Of a stretch of 64,000 bases of DNA, positions 46,946-58,985 are shown one piece after another (within the stretch, counting starts at the first letter, position 1; the number at the start of each line of letters is the position of its first letter). The notes under the pieces were generated by a model that worked only from the letters and a program-made list of their open reading frames with translations, searched no databases and was not told where the DNA came from. Source of the DNA: Notolepis coatsorum. Its lineage: Eukaryota > Chordata > Actinopteri > Aulopiformes > Paralepididae. The DNA is taken from assembly GCA_963971535.1 (NCBI GenBank), contig OZ020585.1, positions 22,132,005-22,196,004 of the forward strand, given 5' to 3'. The position numbers and the translations under genes are program-made.

Positions 46946-47158
46946 GTGCACAATTAGTCTGCATTCTGGTGTGTTGGCATTTTTCAGATATACCCAATAT
47001 ATATTTCCAAACAGGAAGGTTTTATGTCTGCTTTTAAAAGTCATTAGTGTTGTTGGATCACTTCTCAGATACTCTGGAAGTCTTTTCCACAAAGGTAGAG
47101 CATAATTAATAACTACGAAATCAGCTTCACCAGATTTAGTTTTCACTCAGTTCACTTC
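46946..47158 (-). mobile_element. Probable LINE ORF2 C-terminal remnant
   Basis: Minus strand encodes NYALPLWKRLPEYLRSDPTT LMTFKSRHKTFLF, resembling the LWNSLP...FK..LKTFLF end of fish LINE ORF2 proteins. Short and truncated. Confidence 0.5.
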
Positions 47159-47289
47159 ACTTCATATCTTACAAGCCTGTCGGAGAAGTATCTTGGAGCT
47201 GTAGGCCATTCAATGATGTAACTTATATACACTGGCAGCCCGTGTAGTCTTCTAAGAACTTGTGTAATGTGTTCTACTTCCTTAGTCTT

Positions 47290-48240
47290 TGTTAACTCAT
47301 TCTTCGCCATTCACATATATATACGTGTTTGCTCACCAACCGTTGAACGCCAATCACGTATACGTTATTTGGTCCGTTTTCCTTTTTTTCAATTTTAATA
47401 TTCTATTCTGTCTCACGGACCTCTATGTTACTGTTGAAAGCCATACTGAGACCCCGAGAGTGCAATACCGGCCAGATCCTGCTAGGTGGCAGTATCGCCT
47501 ACCCTTTGAAACCCTGTTCAAGACTGTGTGTCACATCTAATGTCGTCCGGGCGGAGAATTTAGACCAAGCCAAGTGAATCGCTTGATGCAAGCACTTTGA
47601 AGCACGTCCAGGACACTCGATGCATGCGTTGTGCCAGATTATGTCGGGGACCCGATGGACATCAATACTGGAAATCGCGATCAGACAATTGGAATATTCT
47701 TTTTGGAATAACCCCGATCAAAGGTAAGGACTATATGACATCAATCCTACTTTGATCCAACAATGATTTCACATCGATCCAGCTGATCAACGTATGTAGT
47801 ATTAAAAAATAATGCCCTTGCTGATGATAAGAGCATAAAAAAATGACCCCCCCCCCCCCCCTTTTATGCATTCATGATGAAACATAATACCTATTATATA
47901 CCTTTGATTTGGAAATAGTAACGTGTCCAGGCGAGCAACGCGAACGCCTTTAGCTAAATTCACATATCGCTCCATAACACAGTTTCCAGGAATTAGCCAG
48001 GATCACTCTAAAACTATACAATATTCACCACGGGATAACACGCAAACGTATACATGAAACAATTTATTATAATTTTTTGTACATGTTGGACGAGGGATAG
48101 TTACTGTCAAATGAGCCATAGTATTGTCTCCATAGCTATAATATAGATATAGCCCTGCAAACACAGTGAAAATGCCTATATTTTAAAGCGTGGCACATTT
48201 ACTACAGGATGAGGATAATAGCCGGCACTCAAAGTGTTAA
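47290..48240. mobile_element. Possible TTAA-type DNA element relic
   Basis: TTAA precedes CTCATTCTTCGCCATTCAC, and TTAA follows CCGGCACTCAAAGTG. The CACTTTGAGTGCC end recurs near 697 and, diverged, near 54772. Inverted ends match only weakly, so this is tentative. Confidence 0.35.
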
Positions 48241-48493
48241 AGGTGCCATAGATAGGATTCAGCCACTAGCTGTCGCACTAGAGCACCAGCATGTTATTTA
48301 TCCAATCAGGTGAATTCCACATGGGGAAATGGGAAGTATAGGGGATACATGTAAACAACATTCATTTGGGAAACGCCACATGTTTAAATAAAATTTAATA
48401 AAGCAAGGGGGGAAAGCAATACTTTTATTACGCACCTTTCTAAAAGCTCTGGATGTATTATTAAAAAATTACTCTTTAACATTTGATCTATAG

Positions 48494-48966
48494 GGCGGCT
48501 AAGTGGCGCAGTGGGCAAGGCGCTCACCACTAATGCAGGAGACGCTGGGTTCGAGCCCAGCTCTCTGCGTTGCTAACAGCTTGGCTGGTCGCTCATACTA
48601 ATACAATTGGCAGTATTAGGGGGTGGGAAGCTGGTGGGTGGGGATCGGATGTTGTGGACAGCGACTCCTACAGGTCGGTTGGTGCGCCTGCGCAGCAGAA
48701 TCACGAAGCGATGGGGGCGGCGTGTCCCTCCCACGCAGACCCCCGCCGCTGAGAGATCGCGCTGTGCAGGTGAAAAGATGCGACGGCTGCTTCCTCAAGT
48801 ACCGGAGGGGATACGTGATGTAAGGCTTCGTCCACATTGTAGCCGGCTTGTGGGAGGCATGGCCTAACAGCGTTCGAGACAGGGGATGGTAGAATTGGAC
48901 GATACGAAATTGGGATGGGAGAAAAAATAGAAAATGGGAGCAAAAGTAGATCAAAAAAGAAAAAAA
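48494..48966 (+). repeat. tRNA-derived SINE with 16-bp TSD
   Basis: Head GGCGGCTAAGTGGCGCAGTG and GCTGGGTTCGAGCCCAGC (A and B boxes), a GC-rich body and an A-rich tail. It is flanked by the perfect direct repeat AACATTTGATCTATAG at 48478-48493 and 48967-48982, typical of LINE-mediated insertion. A related copy is at 59881. Confidence 0.9.
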
Positions 48967-48982
48967 AACATTTGATCTATAG

Positions 48983-50573
48983 CACTAGCGGCTGAATTCT
49001 GAATAAGCTGTAAGGGGACATTATATATAATTTCAACAGTTTTATACGACTTCCTTGAGTCTGTGGAACATTACGTCTTTTGCAAAGAAACACTGTTTCT
49101 GTGTATAGCACGCACCAGGCTTTTTTAACCTTTACAAACTGGGTGGTACATCAGGTGAGCAGTGTTCCTGGCTCCGAAAAGCACAGCTAGTTGCGGGACA
49201 AGCAATTGTGAACAGCTTGTTTAGTTTTGTTAATGTGAAGACTAAACCCTGGCCCTAGTTTAACTTTGGGCACAAGCTCTCCGAGGAGTGTGTTGCACTG
49301 CCCCCGCACTTTGCTCAGCCCAGTGACAAGCAGCCGTGGTGCAGCACAGACCATTGGAACTAATGGGTTTCAGAGCGTGGCGCCGTGGCGTCCTATGTGA
49401 GGCACATTACACAGAACCATCTGGGAAGTCGTCCTTTGAAACTGGATTAGGACCGACACTAAATACAGAAACAAAATAGTCCCTGCCTTGAAGGTTATAT
49501 TATTATGACTATAAATTATGTTATACACAAATGTAAGACTGGGCAGACATCCATCCATACATTCTGGGTCTATGAGGTGCTTGGCATTAAAAAAAACGTT
49601 TTTATTTTATTTTGACTGCCAATATAGGCTTTGATGTACAACACTGACTAATGTTAAATGTTGATACATCGCCCAGCCCTACATCATGGCTAAATCTCTG
49701 TGATCTCTCGCCACAGTATTTTCACGGTTCCCTGTGTGGAGTCTTTACACGTCTCCCAGTTTGCCACAACAATGTACCAAGTTTGCACCTTTCAGAGACG
49801 CAACAACTTGACATACCTGTCATCCCGCACGCCGCTGTGCTAAATTAGCATCTGTTTCGCTAATGGAGTAGAATGCTGTGAATGCTGCACTAGGGGTGAT
49901 TAGAGCACGGTTGTCTGTGTAAAAAAAAGGGGACATCAATCCAGGCTTAATGGCAAATTAATTACGGTATGCACAGAATGCATGCTAAATGAGCAAGCTA
50001 TTTGAATTCCTATGATTTAGTTTTGTGTCTCTTTTTGTTTAGTCAATTAGGTCGGTAATTGTCTATGAGCCACCTGGAAAACTCAGACTGAGAGGATCAC
50101 ATGTTGTGGTTCATGCAGTAGGCTATATTGTGATATTGGCTTTCCGTTGTAATTTTGGAAAGTGTGTTTGATTTGCACTGCAACGTGTCTGTGTGAATAT
50201 CAGTTTGATACGACATGTAGAGATGACACGTGTTCACCACCCCCAGTGTTGGAACACTTTGGCCTTACTGTGTAGATAGGAAGGGCAAGGGAACACACCA
50301 ACATTATGGACAAGAAGATGGATACCAATTTCCTCTCTGTGTTCAGTAGAAAGCTCTTGTTGCGTTTATCTGATAATCTTCAATAATGAAAGGTGGAATT
50401 CATCTTTCAGAGGTTTAGTCAAAACTGAACAAGCAATAGTAGAAACAGGAAAAAGAATATGTTGCAAGGAAAAAAGTACATTGCAACGGGCAGAATATAC
50501 AGTAGCGTGGAGACGCCAAGACATTCTGGCCAGAACGGAGAAAACAAGCGTCTTATATATCGTTACTGGGCAT
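48983..50573. other. No gene recognised
   Basis: Mostly unique-looking AT-rich sequence. A TACATC...CGCCCAGCCCTA hAT-style end lies near 49667-49682, and a copy of the ACACACCAACATTATGGACA MITE end near 50294. Confidence 0.45.
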
Positions 50574-50905
50574 TAGGGCTGTCCCCGACTAAGGATTTGG
50601 ATAGTCGACTTTGATTGGCCGAAATTAGCCGATAGTCGACTATTAGTCGACTATGAAAAAAGAATTTGAAAAAAGAAAAAGTATAATTTTTATTTTATCA
50701 TTGCATTTGGGCTGTGGGGGGTGCTTAATGTCTGAACGAGTCGACGGAAGGCTTCTTGTCCTCTGCGAAAGCATGCAATAAAAAAAAAAGATAAATAATA
50801 TTATTATTTTATTTAAATTTTTTGCATTCGACTAAGAGGTTGGCAGTCGACTACGGCTCCTTTCGATCGATTAGTCGACTATTCGACTAATAGTGGTCAG
50901 CCCTA
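50574..50905. mobile_element. hAT MITE, TAGTCGACTA-rich
   Basis: Starts TAGGGCTGTCCCCGACTAAG and ends AGTGGTCAGCCCTA, with many AGTCGACT dyads near both ends. The flanking 8-mers do not match well, so the duplication has decayed or one end is shifted. Confidence 0.7.
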
Positions 50906-52497
50906 CCGGGGAAGCTATCAACTTTGGTAAATTCTAAACCAATGATTGGCTTTTCAGAAAATAGTAGCAGAGAAACAAGACTAAACAAGGTCATAGATTT
51001 AGAATTAAGGGATGGTCTAGAATTTCAGCTGAGTTAGACAGTTCTTCGTTTTAGAATACATACTCTTGTCTCCTGCCTCAACAGGTGACATTCCTTGTGT
51101 GAGCACAAACAGAATAGCCAAAGTCTCACGCTAGCCTAGCTTAGCACAAATGAATGGAAGCGGATCGGACCAGCTAGCTGTTGGCCAAAATCACCTCTCC
51201 CGGAGTTTTAAACTAGGCTAGTGGTCTGTATCCTCTTCCATTAATTTGTGCTAAGCTAGGCTAACCAGGCTACAGAGAAACTTACTATCTCCTTGCGAAA
51301 CGCATATCGTGACTGAGTTTAAACCGGTGGAGATCTAGGATTGACATTATTGTCCCCCCCTAGTTTGCGTGAATGTGTTCGTATAGGAGAGAACTTTCTC
51401 ACTTGATCAAACCTTTTCAAGGACCCAGCGATTCCTTCATTGGGGCCTGGTGCCTTATATGAATCACATAATGTGGGAAACCCTACAGACTATTGATCTC
51501 AATTTAGATTTCTCGCCGTTTGTTTTTCTATTTTCGCCACAGGTCTCGGCACACGCGCCACGACACATTGAGACCCTCCGGTTTGTCAACTGCTTTTTTT
51601 AGTTGCTCGGCGTTAAGGGGAGAAAGGTGTAATTAAAAGTGTCGAGATGGTTTTGGGGCATGGGGGGGTTCTCCTTGAGTGCGGGCCACTGGGTGGTGGG
51701 GAACGGGGAAAGTGACTTACCACCAATGATTAATTACCTCTGTGGGGAAAGTCCTTAATGTAGCGCCATGAGTTTAATCTCTTACCCAGTTGGAGAGCGG
51801 AATGGGAAGTAGGTAAGGTTAATTTAGTGTGAACCAGCGAGGATGCTGCTTGAGGCTTCCCCATATGCTGTCTTAAACGATGAAGATAAGTCACCCATAA
51901 AGAACATATTCCTGAAAGAATGTAATCATTCCTTCTCTCACTTTTATTTTAGAGCTCTTGTTTATCTGTAAACCTTAATATATTTCCACCAACTGCTAGA
52001 CTCGTATATCTGTACTCTCATAATTGCTGATACCATGACTTCCAAGAGATACGGATACTGAGGATTCATATCAGAACTGTTCCATTTATTACAATCATCA
52101 TCAATGAGTACTACTTTACAACTCCTGGTGGAACCGTGTAATGAATTACGACCAGAGATGATGATATCAGGGGAAAGATGAATTGGTAAACATATGGCTT
52201 GTGACAGATACAGAGTGTTCCTCGCGCTGCCGTTATTTGCCATTTCACTGCGCCACAGATGAACGACTTGATTGCACAGCAGTATCAGCCTCTCTCGGTC
52301 TGAATCAATAATGGATCCTTTCCTCCTCAGGAGAAATTTGATCAAATGTGTATACAATGAGGAGAGGTTTATTTATTTAAAAAATATATATATATCTTGT
52401 CAAAAGTCCATCCGTCTTCAGGTTCACTGATGGTGTTGTGGGAACCATCTGAAAATATGACCACGATTTCCAGGCTCCAGTAACAGAAGATTCCTAT
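50906..52497. other. No gene recognised
   Basis: Contains a decayed MITE around 51110-51290 with GCTAGCCTAGCTTAGCACAAAT and its inverted counterpart, related to 6890-6960. The rest is unassigned. Confidence 0.4.
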
Positions 52498-53672
52498 TGT
52501 AACTGAGGGGTACAATTCCCTGACTGTATTGAGAGTATGGTATTATTAAACCACTACTTAGTTATGTACTTTAATCACTGGCCATACAGTACATGAATAT
52601 ATCTGGTGAACACCCACACAAGAATACGGCAATGACACAAAGTTCTAGTTAGAGGGATTTATTATTATTAGATCAAGCAACGGTAGGTTACAGATTGAGA
52701 ATTATACTTGCGCTTGTAAGGCGAAGAACACTTAAAGTAGGTCAAGAGCGTAAGTCCATGAGAATAGTAAGATGGGTATAAACTGACGCCACCTGTAGCA
52801 TAGCAATTACATAAGGCACACTAGTACCAGCTGGAGACACTGGGGGGTTCCCTCCGGGTGTAAGCCGGCAGGGTAGAGGAATGTTCGGGTGCAAAGTCTG
52901 GGTCAACGCGGAATAAAGAAGCTCCAGCTACGGGAGTCGGTGCAGTACTCCCTTGATCCGTAGACAAAGCAACAGCTATAATCCAGTATGCTCGACAGCA
53001 TGGATGAAAGCTAGCCAGCCTCCTCCTAGAGGCGGGCTCGAGGGATGCTCCTCACTGGGTAGATCCCACACGATAGTGGGGTAGACGGTTCTCTGCTCCA
53101 GCAGTCACTGTACCAAAGCAATATAATCCAACCAGAAAATGGTTCTGCATTCGCCGGTGTAGATTCTCCTGTGCACTATCCGTCACATTAAACTAGGTTG
53201 AACTTGACGTTACTTCAACAAACTATGATACTTTACTATCCTATTCGCACATGTTCTAAGTGCTCTATTTAGACGCAAGGTTGCTCACTTCACTTGGTCG
53301 TTGACTCGTGGTGAAGGCTTTACTAGTAATGAACGAACAAACTGCTGTTTCCACCTGCGCCGTATTTATACGTAAGGTGAATTATCTAGTGCCAACCTCA
53401 GTTCTGTCTCGTATTACTGCGCAAACCTGGACATGTTGAGACATGCCTTGGCGTTGCCTTTGAACTTGCCATTGGGGGTATGGTCGTTGGCACCTAGGGG
53501 TCGCTGTCCAATAGGAGAACGAATATTATGGTCTGGTTTGTACCCAGGTAAAGGGATATTCCGTGTATATATACAAAGAATATACAAGGGATATCAAACG
53601 ATATACAAATATTATACAAGGGATCTCAAGCAGTAAATATATATATTCGGTTTAATCTGACCCTTTGTAACA
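52498..53672 (-). mobile_element. Solo LTR, family A (opposite strand), 5-bp TSD CCTAT
   Basis: Plus-strand ends TGTAACTGAGGGGTACAATT and ACCCTTTGTAACA are the reverse complement of the ends of the LTR at 1315-2747. CCTAT is duplicated at 52493-52497 and 53673-53677. The interiors have diverged and the lengths differ (1175 against 1433 bp). Confidence 0.82.
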
Positions 53673-54088
53673 CCTATGTTAAAGGGTTAATAAAGCGTAG
53701 ATCATGCTAAGGCTTTTTTCATTAAATATGTATTATTTAAGATTGATTGATTGATTGCTGGTATCGGTATCGGTGAGTACACGTAAAATCTATGCTCCGA
53801 TCCCATATGACGTAATTTATCAACAAGACGCGGTATTTCCTGCTGAGAGTGAGCATTATAAAACAAACGTGTTTTTAATCAACCGTGAATTAAAGTGTCA
53901 ATGCTGTTTGTCATTTTAACAGCAGATACTTTCTTAAATGCCATCGTCCCGACAGAGCGGTGTTGACGGGGAGCTCTGATGTGTTCGCTTGCTGGTGTTA
54001 GCATTAGCTGAAGAGCTAGCTGAAAAGCTAGTTTTAGCTAGTTAACGTTACCTTGGCTAAAGTTGGAGCTATTCATAATCTAGCAATA

Positions 54089-54142
54089 ATGGCTGCAGAT
54101 CTGCAAGCAAAGTACAGCAAGTTGGCAAAGGAGTATTCCAAG
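54089..54142 (+). CDS. PPP1R21: PPP1R21-like first coding exon
   Basis: ATG starts MAADLQAKYSKLAKEYSK, then donor AAG|GTAAAT. This matches the N-terminus of PPP1R21 (MASAELQGKYQKLAQEYSK followed by LRAQNQ in human), a coiled-coil protein of the endosomal FERRY complex. The exon ends in phase 0, as expected before LRAQNQ. No following exon was found up to 64000. It lies between hAT-family fragments at 53757 and 54656-54747, so it could be a real gene start with a long first intron or an exon copied into a transposon. Confidence 0.65.
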
Positions 54143-54655
54143 GTAAATCACCTTTTCACCAGTAACGTTACATTCTTTCCATCTAGCTCACGTTAACTGG
54201 TTAACCTAAGTGTCATCACTGATCGACCTCTCCCACACATGCACGCAATTAATGACATAATGCAGACAGCCATACCGGTGACAATGTTTAGCTTTTAGTG
54301 CCAAAGGATAAGAGTCTGAGGCGGAGTCTCAAAAGAGAATGTTGAATATTTATTGTGCATTAAAAATCACAACAGAGCCTCTGCTACTAGCTAACTGAAC
54401 CGGAGCAGGCTGGATAGGAAGTGCAACAACGTAAACGTCCGTGCGGAACCAATGTCCCAACAACCTTTCCGTGGGTGAACTCATTGAGCATAGTTGTCGA
54501 TTAATGATACTAATACTAATCCATACAATTACCTGTTGAATAAATACCATTACGTTCTAGTTATTACTAAAAAACAGTATAGCTGTAAAAAAAATATATA
54601 TAATTTATGATTTATATAATATAACTTATTTAATTAAATTTTATGTATGCACTCA

Positions 54656-54747
54656 TGGTATCGGATCAGTATCGGTATCGGCCGATACCCAAAGCTTAGG
54701 TATCGGAATCGGATCAGGAAGAAAAAAATGGTATCGGAACATCTCTA
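54656..54747 (-). mobile_element. hAT terminal fragment (GTTCCGATACC family)
   Basis: The minus strand starts TAGAGATGTTCCGATACC and continues with repeated CCGATACCGATAC motifs. A matching inner part, GGTATCGGTATCGGTGAGTA, is at 53757. The LINE-tail piece TACAATACAGTACAGCTC follows at 54748. Confidence 0.6.
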
Positions 54748-54770
54748 TACAATACAGTACAGCTCAATAC

Positions 54771-55340
54771 TTAACACATTGGGTGCCATGCAGTATGCCC
54801 ATCTTTACCACTCTCTGCCAGTGCTGTAAGCATATGGAGTGGCTCACCTTCTTTGCAGGGCTATAACTTTTTAAATATTATAGCTATATCGACATTACTA
54901 TGGCCCATTCAACATCGGGTATCTATCGTTCCGGATGTGGGAACGTTATTTTTCCATTCATACATTGTCGTGTTAGTATACCGTAGAGAATATAAGTATG
55001 TTTTTAGACTGTATAGCAGTAATTCCTAGAACGCGCGCTATAGGCCCCAACGCGTATTATACATTATCAATTGGCGTTTCGTCCCTATACACGCTATATT
55101 AAAATTTTCAAATGCATATGATCGCTATACATTATGCTCCATCATGCGTGAAGGAAAGGGGGGGGGGGTCGTTTATGATTCCTTGATTGTCACTAACGGC
55201 TTTCTTTAGTAAGACACCATACGTTGAGAACTGTTCTTAACGAGCATCATAGTAGTACAGTAAATCTGCGACGGCAAAGGAGGAGGAATAAGGACCGCAC
55301 ATTAGAATAGTTTTATTTATTGATTTCTACGTTGAGATTA
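54771..55340. other. No gene recognised
   Basis: Begins TTAACACATTGGGTGCCATG, like a TTAA-element end. Contains a poly-G run near 55160. Confidence 0.4.
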
Positions 55341-55452
55341 GACTTTAAAGGGGGTTCCGGTTTGCGACGTTCTGGTGAACAGCCACATGAAAGAGCTCCC
55401 GGTCGGTGAATATCAAGAAAAGGAAGTAAAATAATTCAAAGTGAAATAAAAA

Positions 55453-55821
55453 GTGACAATTCAAGGATATAAGAGAGGAGGAGGGTTGAACACGAGAAAA
55501 GGCGAGAGAAAAGCGACCCCAGAAGGAGTACAAATGGTGGCGCTGGAGATGATTCAGACTAGCATGCCGCAGTGGGCAGCTAGCATACAGGCTAACATAC
55601 AGGCCAACATCCTGCAGATCGCCCAGGACATGCGGGCTAGCACACGGGCTAAAGAGCTAGCTAACCAAGCTTTCCAAGCTAACATACGGGCTATCCAAGC
55701 TGGCACGCGGGCCTGGCTGGAGAAGAAGCTGCAAGCTAACATGGAAGTCAACACGAGGAATACAACGCAGCGGGGGATACAAGCTAACGGGGTGTTGGAC
55801 CGCAGCGGGGCCTGGCTGTAG
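55453..55821 (+). CDS. Unrecognised helical ORF with QAN-type repeats, probably repeat-derived
   Basis: A 122-residue frame: MTIQGYKRGGGLNTRKGERK, then QANIQANILQIAQDMR, AFQANIRAIQAGTRAWLEKK and LQANMEVNTRNTTQ, a likely amphipathic helix. The 100 bp around 55710-55800 is repeated at about 55810-55900 with an in-frame stop at the joint. A GGGGGTTCCGGTTTGCGACG lead-in near 55350 suggests a retroelement 5' region, so this may be an ORF1 remnant. Function unknown. Confidence 0.35.
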   Translation: MTIQGYKRGGGLNTRKGERKATPEGVQMVALEMIQTSMPQWAASIQANIQANILQIAQDMRASTRAKELANQAFQANIRAIQAGTRAWLEKKLQANMEVNTRNTTQRGIQANGVLDRSGAWL

Positions 55822-56740
55822 AAGGAGCTGCAAGCTAACATGGAAGCTAACACGAGGAATATGACGCAGCAAGTGATACAAGCTCGTTCGGGAGAGATGA
55901 AACGGACGGCCCCCAGGGGAGGGACGGGGGGGCGCTGGATACAACCGGATCAACCAGGACTCGGGCACCCAGGTCGGCCGGACCATCCACACACAAGATG
56001 CAGGCGCGGAGGTCGCCCGGGCCGGCCAAGATACGAACACGGAGGCTACACACACCAACCGAGATCCGAGCACCGAGACCAACCGGACCAGCCAGAACTT
56101 GAATAACGAGGTTTCACACACCAAGCAGGACTCGAGCACTGAGGTCATACACACCGACCAAGATTCAATACCATTATGCATATAATGTGATAGTGAATGG
56201 ATTCGAGACACACTGCAGACAACACACAGACCACTGGGGGACATATAATACAAATAACACGTACTAGACTAAACTGTAGAAACACACATGACGCACAACT
56301 AAGCATATTATTTGATAGTGAATGGAGGTTATGACTCGAGACACAATGCAGATAACACACAGACCGCTGGGAATACAGATAAGGTAAATGCATTAGTTGG
56401 GGAGGTTTGGACTTGATTCGGGACATATAGTACAAATAACACTCACTAGACTAAACTGTAGACAATAGCACCCAGGACACACAAATAGGATGACAGGGAA
56501 CATGGGGAATCGCATTCGGAGACCGGACTGGGAGCTCTGGAAATGTACTAACATAAGATAAAAATTCAAATAAAATGTTGGACAATAATAGGGACATTGG
56601 AGAATCCCCATTGGGGATATCTACGTCGTTATAGGAGGGGCCCTCTCCAGGAGAGCCTTACCCCTCCAACTCGCCATTTATGTTCACTTCATTTTTCTTA
56701 TTGTGTTGTTAGTTTAGTTTTTCATAAATATATGCGGTGA

Positions 56741-57260
56741 TGTCGGTGACATGGGAGGTACAGAGGTGGGCAGGCTGGGTTCAGTCGGGGGGGAGGGGCC
56801 ATCGTTCCGGCGGTTCGACCCGGGGGGGGGGGGGGGGCCTTGCGTGTTGTGGGATTGGTGTGGGGGGGTGGGGTTTCCTGGGGCCCTCGGATGCCGTAGC
56901 CTGGGCGGTCGGGTCACCGGGCCGGGGGGGCACCGGGCTTCGGGTCGCGGGGGGTCGCGGGATCATTGAGGCGTGGTGCTTTGGCCTTCTGCGGGTCTGG
57001 GCGTGGGGTCCTCGGGGGCCTGGCGGTCGGGCGGGGGCGGGTGGGAGCTCTAGGTGCTCGGCTACGCGCATGGTGGACCAGGATATGGGGGTGTTCTGTT
57101 TCTCGGGGAGGAGGGCGGGAGGGAGGGGTTTCTCTCAGGGGGATCAGAGCGGCTGGGCTCTGCCCGGCGGGGTCCTGTGTGTTGGGGGGTCGTGGGCGTG
57201 GGGTGGGGCTCTCGGTGACATGGGAAATAGCGGGCTTGGCTCGGTGGGGGGGAGTCCCCT
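56741..57260 (+). repeat. Strongly G-rich strand block
   Basis: About 500 bp with dense runs of G on the plus strand (including a run of about 17 at 56822-56838) and few on the minus strand. Long frames here on both strands are by-products of composition. Confidence 0.85.
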
Positions 57261-58894
57261 ATCCTTTCCTCTACTGGGCTGGCCCAATTGATTCAAGGGA
57301 CCCGTGTCACCGGGGGCCCGGCGACGCGCGCATCGACCTGGGATATGGGGGGCTCCTATGGGCTTAGCTTGGATTATCGACGAAACCTTACTTGGTCCCA
57401 AGAAGAGGGTCTCGTGTATTATTGGGTTAGGACATTTACTGTACATTGGAGGGGGTTGGGTTAGGACATTTACAGGGGCCAGTTTCGAATTGCAGTCTCC
57501 CGTAGGTGCTCTTTGAGAGTGGTTTTCAAAGTGGGTAGTGATTCACATTCCTTTACAGCTGTGGGTAGGGCGTTCCACATTGAAGTGGCATAATTGCGAA
57601 ACGTGTTTAGTCCCTTGTTTGAGCCGAATCTGGGTTTAACATGATTTGTGGAGCTCCCTCTGGTGTTGTGGTATTCACTGACCGTTGGGAAGTATTTTGA
57701 CATGTACATGGGTACCTTAGTCGTGTACTCGTGTACTGTATCTTGTAGACCAGGCCCATTGCAAGTTGCTGTACTCTGTCGTCTACTCTAAGCCATCCTA
57801 GGTTGTCAAAGTGGGCAGGGGTGAGGTGGGTTCTAGGAGTAAGGTCAAGCAGTAGTCTGACCAGTTTGTTTTGTGATGTTTGTAATTTAGTTTTTAGCGC
57901 CTTTGAGGTGCTTTGGTACCATGAGGTGCAAGCATAGTCGTACCGTTGAATGAGTGCTCCTGCCAGAGTCTTCAGGGTATTCTTGTTTACCAGAGAGGAG
58001 ATCCGGTACAAGAATCTAGTTCGTTGGTGGATGCCATTTTGTCACAGGAAAGATTTGCCTCTAGGATGGAACCTAGGTATGTAATTTCATCTTTCCTTGT
58101 GACAATATTGTCACCCACTGTAACTGAGAAGCCGTCGGTCTTGCTGAGTTTGTTATTTGAACCGAAGAGAATGGACTCTACTTTACCCAGGTGTAATGAT
58201 AGTTTGTTATCGGCGAGCCATATGCAGATTTTGCCTAGTTCCGAGCTGAGGTTTTTTTTCAACCTGTAACTTGTTCTTGTCAGAGACCAGCAGGGCTGAG
58301 TCATCCGCGAACAGGAACAAGTTGCAGTCACAAGCTGATGACATGTAATTTGCATAAATTAGGAACAATAGCTGTCCTAGTATGCTTCCTTGTGGAACAC
58401 CACAGCTCACTGGGAGGGGGGGGATAGGGTACCGTTTATCTCCACCATCTGTTATATTTCGTATAGCTTTGCGCTCTGCTCTATTGGAACTGTCCCTTTA
58501 ATCATATGCTATCATGAAAACTTTCAACCACATGCACGCTCCTCACCTGCCTGGCCACACCCACATCCGCTCACACATAAGCGGGGCCATGGCCATACTA
58601 CCAGCTCCTTCCCTACTTTCACCACCGTGAAGTCCGTGTATAGCACCTCTTCAAGATCAGTGCTGAAATAGTTAGTTAGTTATAGGAACTGTGTTGGCAT
58701 TGTCTTTTGTTTTTCCCTCTCTCACTAATTTACGGGAGAAAGAAAGGAAAAACCACCGGAGAGTCTAGAGGATTATTCTGACCTCCACCGGCGCTTCACA
58801 TTCGAGCTTCCTCGGTGCATAGTGGTGCCAGCGTTGCTCTCCGGCTGTGCAGCTGGATACTATTGCCGCGAGAGGCAGTCGGCTGGCCCAGGGA

Positions 58895-58985
58895 GTTTCA
58901 GAGCCTCCTCAGAGAGTTTCAGAGCCTCCTCCTCAGGGAGTTTCAGAGCCTCCTCAGAGAGTTTCAGAGCCTCCCTCTCAGTGAG
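58895..58985 (+). repeat. Short tandem repeat GAGTTTCAGAGCCTCCTC
   Basis: Four units of about 18-21 bp, alternately spaced, inside the 2.6-kb insertion. It gives a repetitive FRASSESFRASS-type frame, not a credible gene. Confidence 0.85.

Noticed and set aside
48494-48570. tRNA gene candidate
   Set aside because: Head of a SINE with a 16-bp target duplication and A-rich tail.
56737-57367. G/R/W-rich ORFs of 130-184 codons
   Set aside because: Caused by G-rich composition; no conserved motif and frames on both strands behave alike.
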